Positions 38,001 to 46,357 of a stretch of DNA of 64,000 nucleotides are shown piece after piece (positions within the stretch are counted from its first letter, which is position 1; every line of letters begins with the position of its first letter). A model generated the notes under the pieces. That model ran no database searches. It was not told the DNA's origin and was given only the letters and a program-made list of their open reading frames with translations. The DNA is from Alphaproteobacteria bacterium (lineage in GTDB: Bacteria; Pseudomonadota; Alphaproteobacteria; Rhizobiales; Rhizobiaceae), in NCBI GenBank assembly GCA_024280375.1, contig JAJRQF010000132.1, positions 1-64,000 of the forward strand. The letters run 5' to 3'. The position numbers were made by a program, and so were the translations under genes.

Positions 38001-39109
38001 ATTTTGATCTCCTCACTGAGGCGGATTTAATGCGGTTGTTTGCCCGTCAATGGCAAAACTTTATTCAAATCACCCATGTTGAAGTTGAAGTCATCAATAT
38101 CGCGGCTTCATTTTTTGTCGAAAAAGCAACCAGCGAATTGAAGAACGCAGGCATAGATGCAGCGGGGCACCTGGCGATCACATCAGAAGCAGGCCCGGCA
38201 AAGGCATTGGCTGAAGCGCTGAAACTGAAAAAATCAGATCAAAAGAAACACCTGATTACTCAACTTGGCCACCGTGCGCCATTTGATTATGAGCTTTCAG
38301 AGCCGCGGTTTCAGGAACAGCCGGGGCGTTTAAGTGATATGCTCAAAATGGGCACATCAAATACGCCTCAAGGGATTGGCAAAAATTCTGAGTTGCCAGA
38401 TGCATTGAAAAAACCGGTTGAACAGGCCAAATTGTATCAAACCCTGAAAGAGGATGCGAAACATCAATCCTTGCGTCATCTGGCTATCATTCGGAACCTG
38501 CTCACGGCTATCGACCGTCGGTACAATATGGCGGGTCTTTGTTTCTATCTTGAATTTGACGAAATTATCTCGCTTGAAAGCGTTGAATTGAGCGCGCTGC
38601 TGGAAACCGCATCATCGCGCAAAAACACCATAGATGAGCTGCTTAAAATGCCGCCTCCCCCTTCGAGCATGGATATATGCGCGCTTGAAATTGCCACGTC
38701 GGCAAAGAGTATGGCCAATAGCGGTGGAAACCTTGCCAACGGACCTCTGAGCGGCACACGTGTTGCCGGTAGCGATATCGCGGAGGGCAATGCATTTGTA
38801 GCCAGTATTGAGCAGGCCGAATTGGGGGCGGACCTTACTTCGTTTGAAGATGGCGACATTCTCGTTTGTTCAATGGTGCACCCAAATTGGCTGCCCTACA
38901 TATTGCGCGCCGGTGGCGTGGTTTGCGATGTGGGTGGATGGTTGAGCCACATCGCGATTGTTGCCCGTGAGCACAATATTCCAATGATTGTTGGCGTCAC
39001 GGCCTATGCAAGCATTAAAAATGGCGACCTGCTGACATTGGATCAAGATGGCAATATCAGCAGAGCGGAAGAAGGCTCTTTGGTTTTAATTGCCGGTGCG
39101 GCGGAGTAA
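35033..39109 (+). CDS. Rhodanese x2 - YidC/Oxa1-like - PEP synthase/PPDK-like multidomain membrane protein
   Basis: A 1358-residue fusion I do not know as a described family. In order: signal peptide (cleavage near PAYA-IPS, about residue 38); two TMs (about 44-70, 83-106); rhodanese domain 1 (about 150-250, FIDVRESGENEMG, active-loop Cys215 in CHNGNRS); rhodanese 2 (about 275-375, FIDVRYPGEFQNKHLPGAVN, Cys338 in CYDRRGC); YidC/Oxa1-like domain (about 405-590) with TM Arg425 in FSRILVLPIS matching the conserved groove Arg, a charged hairpin and FYKTHGLTPLRN; PEP/pyruvate-binding ATP-grasp domain (about 615-850); helical linker with GHRAPFDYELSEPRF; PEP-utilising phosphohistidine domain (about 1235-1330, His1306 in GGWLSHIAIVARE). 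Topology puts rhodaneses in the periplasm and the kinase-like part in the cytosol. Single gene, divergent from tetR. Confidence 0.85.
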   Translation: MMNSRQIVSRRLVPQSYVLKAGLFLPACLFFASPAYAIPSPELVIGSLSSVSQLLAIGSAMLGGGAAAIGIRAGANNARYGKRIFRLAMALLLVSLTSIGINIYQYSTSNNAELARLQATLTRPARAKGAKILDKNLKVTSFDKQASHPLGISTNDAAKLLKQSQNGTRSDVLFIDVRESGENEMGTLPGTKHIRFPDIATSGIDFTGKKAILMCHNGNRSSETCEKLAKIGIDCRFIKGGIEKWIVEGRPFTDKNVRSLSDLRAIPDYPGKDILLTTDKVHDLIKDENVQFIDVRYPGEFQNKHLPGAVNIPLRATPTFELNTLIKGLPKKPIVAACYDRRGCFISQVLGLELSRAGYDFRGRYTLPWEYFEAPAPKPHIAAWLAGQQAGIWQKGVNALAAVLGRIADQSNIIIAILALAAFSRILVLPISIKAERDQMVITETKEELDALKSRLEFDPKRKARAIQEFYKTHGLTPLRNMLALAFLPVMMLGLASVQLLASNNPQAFLWVADLSKPDPVFLFPAIFAMLGCAYIQIAVAKTPRQTLIGWVIGLPLFVGLAAILSAAGSLYLSVSIALLLLQRAALGGNFSALKNMGGNITSALDKWRMRDGIIPLSRHELLNECGNKSYRLSRLMDDGISVPDGVVLNQIFLKSFLRSPAATRKRLLNRIWKSVAANEVAVRSSAGAEDGDHQSFAGVFESHLNITRDTLEDAILSVANSFGSSRASAYGSNDNLSADGNILVQKMIDAEYAGVLFTRDPEAAGQMMLEMVEGTADELVSGTVAPELFRFGRFSHQIAGELAAPIDLSPLLKIGARAEALFGAPQDIEWTYINGQFIIVQSRDITTLGGGSDKEQLRQNEWENLIARAKDAEVDEVLFRQDEMSEVLPRPTPISLDLMQTLWASGGSVDHACRQLGLSYDIGENAPSRLVTIFGRLYTDARLAAHHRVEITRGTANRLAKDKGKIADNYSKNILPEFNDEISLLESANFDLLTEADLMRLFARQWQNFIQITHVEVEVINIAASFFVEKATSELKNAGIDAAGHLAITSEAGPAKALAEALKLKKSDQKKHLITQLGHRAPFDYELSEPRFQEQPGRLSDMLKMGTSNTPQGIGKNSELPDALKKPVEQAKLYQTLKEDAKHQSLRHLAIIRNLLTAIDRRYNMAGLCFYLEFDEIISLESVELSALLETASSRKNTIDELLKMPPPPSSMDICALEIATSAKSMANSGGNLANGPLSGTRVAGSDIAEGNAFVASIEQAELGADLTSFEDGDILVCSMVHPNWLPYILRAGGVVCDVGGWLSHIAIVAREHNIPMIVGVTAYASIKNGDLLTLDQDGNISRAEEGSLVLIAGAAE

Positions 39110-39128
39110 AACCCGCCGCCTGCGGAAT

Positions 39129-41861
39129 TTATGCGGCTTCAGCAAATTCATTGATCAATGAGCGGGTGTCAGCAAAAACTTCATCAAACTTGCTGACACC
39201 GGCGTTTGAACTATCCGAGTTTTGCTCAATATCGAGTTTCATTTGCTCACATAAATCCACTAAACCGGTTGCGCCCAGGTTTGAGGCGCAGCCCTTGATT
39301 AAATGCAATATTTTCTTGATCTCGTCAGGCTCGCCGGTATTAACCGCTGAATTTAATAGAATCAGAGCATTTTCAACATCTTTATAGAACTCGACTAAAA
39401 TTTCCTGGAAGACATCGATGCCAAAATCTTCGATCATTTCTTTCAATCGGTCGTGATCCAGCAGGTCACTCAATCGTCTGGCCGGTAGGTCTTCATTGCC
39501 AGTGACGCTTTGCAATTGTAGATCATCATCCAACGATACCACATTTGCAGAAATATGCTCGATGACCGGCGGATCAGTCTCAACAATTGCACGCGGTATT
39601 TGCCGACCCCATTTTGCAATCATTTCCAACAGGTTTGCCTTTACAATTGGCTTTACCAGATAGTCATCCATACCGGCAGAAATACAGCGCTCCCGGTCCC
39701 CCGGCATCGCATTCGCCGTTAAAGCAACAATCGGACAACGGTGCCTTTTTTGCCCTTCCTCGAATATCCTGATTATCTGGGTCGCTTCCATACCGTCCAT
39801 TTCGGGCATGGAGATATCCATTAAAATCATATCCGGATCAAATTCTGCGAGATTTTCTACTGCTTCAACGCCATTTTCCGCGATCAACAATTCAATATTT
39901 TCTGAATTCAACATGCTTTTCAAAACCAGCTGATTGGTTTTGTTGTCTTCAGCAACCAGAATTTTGATTGCAGCGTCAGTATCAGAAACAATCGGGTTGC
40001 TGGCGGCTTGCGGCTTAATCACTTCCAGCATTGGCTGTTGAGAATGAACATGAAAAACGGACGCAAGAACATTGAATAACATTGATGCACGGACTGGCTT
40101 CAACAAAACATCATGGAACCCGATACTGCGCAATTGGCCAACCTCGTTTGATTGATCCACCGACGACAGCATGACAAGCGGGAGTTCATTTATTCCCGAG
40201 TTTCGCTTGATCTCTACTCCCAGTGCGCGGCCATCCATTTTTGGCATTTGAAAATCCAAAATTGCCAGATCAAACGGTCGGCCTTCTGAATATTCGCGCT
40301 CAAGCAGAGCCAAAGCCTCATCACCGCTTTCCACCGCCACGGTATTAATATCCCAACTGGCAAGACGCTCGGTCAATATGATGCGGTTTACTGGCAAATC
40401 ATCAACGATCAATACCCGCTTACCCTGCATTTCAACATCGATAATAATTTCTTCCTTAGAAACGGTTTCATCGACCGGCAAATTGATAACAAAAGAAAAT
40501 TTCGAACCCTTGTCTGGTTCAGACGTCACTGAAATCAGGCCGCCCATCAATTTGACCAGGCGCATGGAGATCGCAAGACCCAGCCCGGTGCCTTCAAATT
40601 TGCGGTTTGATGCGCCGTCGACCTGTTCGAACTCGCTGAAAATACTGGAAATCTTGTCCTCTGGAATCCCGATCCCTGTATCAATTACCGAGAATGTTAT
40701 GGTCGCAATATTATCGGAGACAACCCCTCCAACATCAATTTCCACATGCCCGTCCAACGTAAATTTAACCGCATTGCCGACAAGATTGGTCATGATTTGG
40801 CGAATACGCCCGACATCACCATTAAACCCGATCGGCAAATCAAGCCCGTATCGCATGGTAATTTCCACATCTTTTTGGTGCGCCCGCGAAGACATTAAAA
40901 CAACCACGTCTTCAATCGCCCGGCGAAGGTCGAAGGCGGTTGGAACAAGTTCCAGTTTGCCGGCCTCAATCTTGGAAAAATCAAGAATATCATTGATGAT
41001 AATCAGCAGTGCTGATCCGGATTTGGAAATGGTTTCCGCATAGCATTGTTGATCGCGGTCAAGGGTTGTTTCAAGCAAAAGCTCGGCCATGCCGATAACA
41101 CCGTTCATTGGTGTGCGAATTTCATGACTCATATTGGCCAGGAATTCAGACTTTGACCGGCTTGCAGAATCAGATGCGCGGCGCGCTTCCTCTAACTCTT
41201 TTTCCCTCTTTTCTTGCTGACTGAGTACATTCTCGAGCATATCAACCGAGCTCGCCAACGCATGGAATTCAAGCGCTGCGTGTTTGGGCAATTTGATAAC
41301 TTTTCCGCCGGAACGCCGCGCCGTACCAAGCATGCGATGATGTACGCTGGTTAGCGGTTTCACCACAATATTGGAAATGAGCAGGTAAAACAGCATTGAC
41401 AACAGCGCCAATACACCAACCGCATAGACCCGGGCCTGATGGACGCTTTCCTCGATTACCTTGGCATTTCCGGCCGTTAGCCAGGTCACTTTCATGCGAC
41501 CAAAAATTTCGCCCTCAAATTCGATATCCTGCTGATATTCGATCTGTGAATTCGAATTCAAGATCAGTGAATTTGGCCACCTGCCAATATTTTTACCGCT
41601 TTCATCCTGAACCTCTATTGAACTCAGTGATGGAATACGCTCAACCGCTTCCCTGATTGATGTTTCAATTATCGGTATATCTTCAGAGATAATCGCCTCA
41701 AGGGTCAGACCTGATAAAAGGGAGATAATCTGAATGGTTTGTTCTGACAATTTATCCTTTAGCCGCTGTTCTTCCAGAACCCGCACGGCTTCGCCGGAAA
41801 GACCGCCGACAAATGCAACGATTAGGATCATTGCGGCCAGTATTTGAGTGGATAAACGCAT
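39129..41861 (-). CDS. Hybrid sensor histidine kinase, BarA-like (HisKA-HATPase-REC-REC-Hpt)
   Basis: A 910-residue membrane phosphorelay kinase. TM1 at the N-terminus (ILAAMILIVAFVGG), a periplasmic sensor of about 120 residues, TM2 (VYAVGVLALLSMLFYLLISN), a linker, HisKA with phospho-acceptor His246 (ANMSHEIRTPMNG), HATPase_c, receiver 1 with Asp536 (LDFQMPKMDG), receiver 2 with Asp682 (MDISMPEMDG) and a C-terminal Hpt domain with His853 (HLIKGCASNLGA). Immediately upstream on the same strand, 121 bp away, is a PhnD-like exported binding protein, a plausible periplasmic ligand sensor for this kinase. No dedicated output regulator is adjacent. Confidence 0.92.
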   Translation of the reverse strand: MRLSTQILAAMILIVAFVGGLSGEAVRVLEEQRLKDKLSEQTIQIISLLSGLTLEAIISEDIPIIETSIREAVERIPSLSSIEVQDESGKNIGRWPNSLILNSNSQIEYQQDIEFEGEIFGRMKVTWLTAGNAKVIEESVHQARVYAVGVLALLSMLFYLLISNIVVKPLTSVHHRMLGTARRSGGKVIKLPKHAALEFHALASSVDMLENVLSQQEKREKELEEARRASDSASRSKSEFLANMSHEIRTPMNGVIGMAELLLETTLDRDQQCYAETISKSGSALLIIINDILDFSKIEAGKLELVPTAFDLRRAIEDVVVLMSSRAHQKDVEITMRYGLDLPIGFNGDVGRIRQIMTNLVGNAVKFTLDGHVEIDVGGVVSDNIATITFSVIDTGIGIPEDKISSIFSEFEQVDGASNRKFEGTGLGLAISMRLVKLMGGLISVTSEPDKGSKFSFVINLPVDETVSKEEIIIDVEMQGKRVLIVDDLPVNRIILTERLASWDINTVAVESGDEALALLEREYSEGRPFDLAILDFQMPKMDGRALGVEIKRNSGINELPLVMLSSVDQSNEVGQLRSIGFHDVLLKPVRASMLFNVLASVFHVHSQQPMLEVIKPQAASNPIVSDTDAAIKILVAEDNKTNQLVLKSMLNSENIELLIAENGVEAVENLAEFDPDMILMDISMPEMDGMEATQIIRIFEEGQKRHRCPIVALTANAMPGDRERCISAGMDDYLVKPIVKANLLEMIAKWGRQIPRAIVETDPPVIEHISANVVSLDDDLQLQSVTGNEDLPARRLSDLLDHDRLKEMIEDFGIDVFQEILVEFYKDVENALILLNSAVNTGEPDEIKKILHLIKGCASNLGATGLVDLCEQMKLDIEQNSDSSNAGVSKFDEVFADTRSLINEFAEAA

Positions 41862-41982
41862 GAAAATTTATTCCTGATTAATATTGATTGCGCGCAAATA
41901 AAATTAACAAAGTTGAGTAACTATCTGCAAATAAGCATGATTTACGTTTTAGTGAGCAGGCAGCCGGGCCAGTGAAAATTAC

Positions 41983-42876
41983 TTACCCTGCAAACTGCTC
42001 GCTCTTTTTCATGGCCTTGCGAATAACATCATAGTCAGCATCGCTGCCGCCCAAAAACCCGGATTTTTTTATGGCTTTAAGGGCCTTGGGGTCCTTTAAT
42101 TCAAGCAATGCAACTCTAAGGGCCTTCATAATCCGCGCGTCCAAACCTGCACGCGCGATCCACGGCTTTGTCACATTATCAAACCGGTATAGCTCCCGGA
42201 TTGCCACATTCTTTTTCTTCAGTTTTTTAAATGTCGAGAGTTTCAGCGCACCGGCATCAAACTCTTTATTGCCGACCGCGGTTCCAACCCGGTCGTGGCG
42301 CCCAAGAAAATCGTAGCGCTTTAACTGGTCACCCTTAATGCCCGCTTCGAGCAGCTGACTTTGGGCCAAATATCGTCCAATTGTGGAAAGCTCATTACCA
42401 AATGCAAAGCTTTTTCCAATCAGGTCGGGCAATGTGCGTATATCGCTATCATTTTGAACGCAAATAACCCCGTGGAAAGTTTTTTTGCCTTTGACAGCTT
42501 CCATCGCCAATATCTCAATATCGGCAGACTTTTCTTTTGCCAACACATAGGACGCAGGTCCAAAGCGCGCAAAATCGACCTTTCCGTTGACCAATTGGGA
42601 AATTCCCTTTTGATAGTCTTTGGCAATCTGGGTAGAAATACTTACGGGTTCACCAAATTCAACGCTTAGGATTCTTTCCAAGCTTTTCAAAACGGGCTTG
42701 AGTTTGCGCACCGTATCCGTTGGCTTATCGGCGGTATAGGTGCCAAAAACCAGCTTGATTTCGGCTTGCGCTGGAAATATTGTGGTGGAAATCGCTGCAA
42801 GGGTAGCAAGGGCGGCCAACATGCCTTTGGCGCGTCGACGAGGGTTACTTTTTTTGAAGACTGAATTGTGTTTCAT
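41983..42876 (-). CDS. PhnD-like periplasmic phosphate/phosphonate-type binding protein
   Basis: A 297-residue exported type 2 periplasmic-binding protein: N-terminal signal (MLAALATLAAISTTIFPAQA-E), then LVFGTYTADKPTDTVRKLKP, YQKGISQLVNGKVDFARFGP and HGVICVQNDSDIRTLPDLIG, all PhnD/PBP-like features. No permease or ATPase gene is near; the next gene downstream is the hybrid histidine kinase, so a sensory role is more likely than transport. Its Shine-Dalgarno (AAGGA) is part of a hairpin stem, see that entry. Confidence 0.88.
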   Translation of the reverse strand: MKHNSVFKKSNPRRRAKGMLAALATLAAISTTIFPAQAEIKLVFGTYTADKPTDTVRKLKPVLKSLERILSVEFGEPVSISTQIAKDYQKGISQLVNGKVDFARFGPASYVLAKEKSADIEILAMEAVKGKKTFHGVICVQNDSDIRTLPDLIGKSFAFGNELSTIGRYLAQSQLLEAGIKGDQLKRYDFLGRHDRVGTAVGNKEFDAGALKLSTFKKLKKKNVAIRELYRFDNVTKPWIARAGLDARIMKALRVALLELKDPKALKAIKKSGFLGGSDADYDVIRKAMKKSEQFAG

Positions 42877-42883
42877 TATAATT

Positions 42884-42927
42884 CCTTAGCGGTCTCGAGG
42901 ATGCAGCATTACATTGCACGGCTAAGG
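42884..42927 (-). promoter_or_regulatory. Leader hairpin that would cover the Shine-Dalgarno of the PhnD-like gene
   Basis: On the minus strand CCTTAGC (42927-42921) pairs perfectly with GCTAAGG (42890-42884) across a 30-nt loop; the second arm contains the AAGG of the ribosome-binding site seven bases before ATG 42876. Folding would limit translation initiation. Only a 7-bp stem is seen, so this is a suggestion. Confidence 0.4.
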
Positions 42928-43002
42928 TTGTGTTTTATATTAATACCCTTATAAATTGATTAATGAATCGCGCACTACTTTTTGGAAGATGAATTTTCGC
43001 GT

Positions 43003-43956
43003 TTAAACGAACGCAAATACTGCAACGACCGTCCATAGGGAAACGCAGGAAATGCCAAAAATCTCCAGAGCGCGATCTATATCCGAGATAGTCAATTGCT
43101 GGCGTGCACCGGCATTTAAGTAAGGTTCTGCCGCACTTGTTTCACCGTAGGAGCGGGGTCCTCCAAGCGATATACCAAGGCTTGCGGCCATTGCAGCTTC
43201 GGGCCAACCGGCGTTGGGCGAACGGTGCGTACCGGCAGTTTGCATGGTTTGACTAAGGGCCTTTTTGCCAAAGGTCCAACCGTGACGCACGGCGCTAGCA
43301 ATTGAAATCAGGCCGGCGGATATTCGTGCTGCGGGCCAGTTTACCCAATCATCAAATAGCGCGGTTGCCCTGCCAAAACTTTCATATTTGCTGTTTTTAT
43401 GGCCAATCATTGAATCTGCCGTATTGACCGCCTTATAGGCAATCAACCCCGGCAAGCCAAATAGCGCATACCAGAAGGCTGGCGCAACCACGCCGTCGGA
43501 AAAGTTCTCCGCAAGGCTTTCAATTGCAGCACGACAAACACCCGGTTCGTCCAGCTCATCAGTGTTTCGCCCAACAATTTGCGATACGGCCGCCCTGCCC
43601 GCTTCAATTCCGTCTGATCGTATAGAGCTTGCTACAAACGCCACGTGATCTGCCAGGCTCTTCTGCGCCAGAAAGACCGCAACCAGGACTATTTCCAAAG
43701 CACCGCCAACGAAACCCAATTGATCAAGCATATTTGCAATCAGATAGCCTGTACCCAAAGCGACTGCGAGCAATATACCCAGCGCCACAACGCCGCGCTG
43801 CCGATTTGCGGCAACAGCCAAATCAGGATTGTTCAATTGTCGATCAAGAAAACCGATAAAGTTGCCAATAATGACGATCGGGTGGGTTATCCGTTTCCAA
43901 ATCCGTTCAGGATCACCGACATACCAGTCGAGCAATAGCGCCAAAAACAAATACAT
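43003..43956 (-). CDS. cbiB: Adenosylcobinamide-phosphate synthase
   Basis: CbiB (CobD in the Pseudomonas nomenclature) attaches aminopropanol phosphate to adenosylcobyric acid in the membrane. The 317-residue protein shows the N-terminal signature LLLDWYVGDPERIWKRITHP with several TMs, and conserved ENFSDGVVAPAFWYALFGLP and KAVNTADSMIGHKNSKYESFG. Last gene of the minus-strand cobalamin operon, 39 bp after cobD. Confidence 0.96.
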   Translation of the reverse strand: MYLFLALLLDWYVGDPERIWKRITHPIVIIGNFIGFLDRQLNNPDLAVAANRQRGVVALGILLAVALGTGYLIANMLDQLGFVGGALEIVLVAVFLAQKSLADHVAFVASSIRSDGIEAGRAAVSQIVGRNTDELDEPGVCRAAIESLAENFSDGVVAPAFWYALFGLPGLIAYKAVNTADSMIGHKNSKYESFGRATALFDDWVNWPAARISAGLISIASAVRHGWTFGKKALSQTMQTAGTHRSPNAGWPEAAMAASLGISLGGPRSYGETSAAEPYLNAGARQQLTISDIDRALEIFGISCVSLWTVVAVFAFV

Positions 43957-43995
43957 ATTACACGCGCGATCTCTGGCTAAAGTTACTCGTAATTC

Positions 43996-44994
43996 TCATT
44001 GCGCAAATTCCGCCAGCGCCCTGGTCAAACGGTTTAATGCAGGCTTTTTACCGGGAACACCAATCCGCAACCAATCTTCGCGACCGGGAAACGGCCTGGT
44101 CAATATCTGCTTCATTGCAAAATGCTCAAACAATTTGGTTGCGTAATCATGGCGGATCAAAACGAACAGGTCGGTTGCGCCAACAATCTCAATATCAGCA
44201 TCGGATAATTTCGCTTCAAATGCTGTGCGATCAGCTTTCAGCCGTTTACGGGCCCGCTTTATCCATTTTATATTCTGCAGCGCATCACACCCGACAGCAA
44301 TTGCCGGGCCGGATACAGCCCAGGGGCCAAGTTTTTCTTCCAATCGTTCAATCAGAGGTGAAGGGCCAAATGCGAACCCAAGGCGCGCACCGGCAAGGCC
44401 AAAAAACTTCCCAAAGGAACGCAGAACCAACAGGCCAGCCTGCCCCGTTTCAGCGATTACACTGGTGTCCTTCATTGTATCACAATACGCTTCATCGACG
44501 ACCAACAGACCACCCCTTGCTGCCAACCGTTTGGCAATTTCAACCAATTGTGCCGGTTCAATCACACGCCCATCCGGGTTATTGGGATTGACCACTATCA
44601 CAATCCGGGCAGTGGCTTCCGCACTTTCCAGGCCATCAGCAACCAAAACATCGTGTCCGGCCTGCTGCCAGCACAATCCGTGCTCCTGATAGGTAAATCC
44701 GGTTATGGCAACAGATTGCGGTTTAAATAATATTGGCAGGTTTTGAATAATCGCCTGAACACCTGCGCCGGCAGCGCATGCGGCAGTGATAGGTGCGCCA
44801 TAGGCAGAACGGGCGCAATCTTTCAATGCGTCTATATTTTGATTCTGTGGCAATTGCTGCCAAAATTCAGGCGCAATATCCGAAACGGGATAGGGATTTG
44901 GGTTGATGCCGGTTGAAAGGTCGAGCCAATCATTCTTATCCCCACCAAATCTTGCGATGGCTTCATCCAGCCTGCCACCGTGCAAAATTGCCAT
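43996..44994 (-). CDS. cobD: Threonine-phosphate decarboxylase
   Basis: PLP-dependent class I/II aminotransferase-fold enzyme that makes aminopropanol phosphate for the cobalamin nucleotide loop (called CobC in the aerobic-pathway nomenclature). 332 residues; begins HGGRLDEAIARFGG and DLSTGINPNPYP, standard for this family, with VVNPNNPDGRV and the PLP-lysine segment LRSFGKFFGLAGARLGFAFG. Lies between cobB (13 bp upstream) and cbiB, which uses its product. Confidence 0.95.
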   Translation of the reverse strand: MAILHGGRLDEAIARFGGDKNDWLDLSTGINPNPYPVSDIAPEFWQQLPQNQNIDALKDCARSAYGAPITAACAAGAGVQAIIQNLPILFKPQSVAITGFTYQEHGLCWQQAGHDVLVADGLESAEATARIVIVVNPNNPDGRVIEPAQLVEIAKRLAARGGLLVVDEAYCDTMKDTSVIAETGQAGLLVLRSFGKFFGLAGARLGFAFGPSPLIERLEEKLGPWAVSGPAIAVGCDALQNIKWIKRARKRLKADRTAFEAKLSDADIEIVGATDLFVLIRHDYATKLFEHFAMKQILTRPFPGREDWLRIGVPGKKPALNRLTRALAEFAQ

Positions 44995-45007
44995 TTGACT
45001 GCCCCTG

Positions 45008-46357
45008 TTACTTCCAAATATCGATCAAATGAATGAAAGACCCCATTACATTAGACCGTCTGTTCCCCATCATTGTCGTATTATTGCCCATTGCATCACA
45101 TATTTTGAATAAATGCTTGCCTTTTTCTATACCTTCAACCGAAGAATAATGGAATTCGTGGGCCCGCATACCAGCATTTGCTTCGACCATCGGAAAATCA
45201 TCGACCGGTATTGCCAACCGATACCCCAAATGCAGCTTGGGCTGTTCATAACTGGTGGTCAGCGGCAACAGACCTGCCATTTTGTGACGCTGGCCGCTTT
45301 TATCAATCAACCCATCACCCAGCACCATATAGCCACCGCACTCACCGTAAATCAGTGTGTTTTTTTGTGCATGATTTGAAAGCCCTGCCATGAATTTTTC
45401 GCTGGCTGCCAGTTGGCCCGCATGAAGTTCAGGGTAGCCGCCGGGCAAATAGATCGCATCGGCGTCTTGCGACGGTGCCTCATCGTTGAGCGGCGAGAAA
45501 AACGATATTTCAGCCCCCTGCTCGCGCCAGCCGTTGATGATATGGGGATAGGAAAAAGCAAAGGCCCGATCACGGGCAACGGCGATTTTCTGCCCCAATG
45601 GCAATAGCTTTGTGATGCTTTGAATGTCCGTCTGCTTAAGCGGTGAAAAAGCATTGAGCAGCAAATCCATATCAAGCGAATTTTCAACAATATCGGCGGC
45701 GTGGTTGATAAAATCATCCAGATCTTGGCGTTCACTGGCTTGCACAAGGCCCAAATGCCGCTCTGGCATGGCAAGCGACTTATTCCGCAACACGGCCCCA
45801 AAAACTGTAACTCCGGATTTTTCAAGGGCAGCTCGAAGCATGGCCTCGTGTCTCGAGCTTCCAACTTTATTTAAGATAACCCCGGCAATTTCAATATCTT
45901 TTCGGTGATTAATAAAACCTTCAACCAGTGCTGCAATTGAATGGGACTGTTTGGCCGCATCGACCACCAGAACAATTGGCAGGCCCGTCAGTTCAGCCAG
46001 ATCAGCAACCGAACCAGAACCGTCCATCGCCCCATCATAAAGGCCCATCATCCCCTCAACCAGCAATGGCCCGTTTGATGCAAGCCTTTGCGCCAAATGT
46101 TGCAAATAGTCCGCCCGCATGGCCCAGGGATCGAGATTAACACATTCCTGTCCGCTGGCATTTGTGTGAAATTGCGGGTCGATATAATCCGGCCCGGCCT
46201 TGGCCGACGAAATATTGATGTTTTGCCGCGCCATTGCCCGCAAAAGACCGAGCGTAATCGTGGTCTTACCGCTGCCCGATGCGGGTGCTGCAATAATCAT
46301 GCCCCTGCCCTTCAGGTGGGATACCATGTCATTAGATAATTCAATATTTTCAATCAC
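45008..46357 (-). CDS. cobB: Cobyrinate a,c-diamide synthase
   Basis: ATP- and glutamine-dependent amidase that converts (hydrogeno)byrinic or cobyrinic acid to the a,c-diamide. 449 residues: N-terminal P-loop IAAPASGSGKTTITLG, DPQFHTNASGQECVNLDPW, DGAMDGSGSVADLAELTGLP, and a C-terminal triad glutaminase domain with GECGGYMVLG (nucleophile Cys) and EFHYSS. Shorter starts exist (Met20), but ATG 46357 overlaps the cobA stop by 4 bp, supporting coupled translation from here. Confidence 0.95.
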   Translation of the reverse strand: MIENIELSNDMVSHLKGRGMIIAAPASGSGKTTITLGLLRAMARQNINISSAKAGPDYIDPQFHTNASGQECVNLDPWAMRADYLQHLAQRLASNGPLLVEGMMGLYDGAMDGSGSVADLAELTGLPIVLVVDAAKQSHSIAALVEGFINHRKDIEIAGVILNKVGSSRHEAMLRAALEKSGVTVFGAVLRNKSLAMPERHLGLVQASERQDLDDFINHAADIVENSLDMDLLLNAFSPLKQTDIQSITKLLPLGQKIAVARDRAFAFSYPHIINGWREQGAEISFFSPLNDEAPSQDADAIYLPGGYPELHAGQLAASEKFMAGLSNHAQKNTLIYGECGGYMVLGDGLIDKSGQRHKMAGLLPLTTSYEQPKLHLGYRLAIPVDDFPMVEANAGMRAHEFHYSSVEGIEKGKHLFKICDAMGNNTTMMGNRRSNVMGSFIHLIDIWK

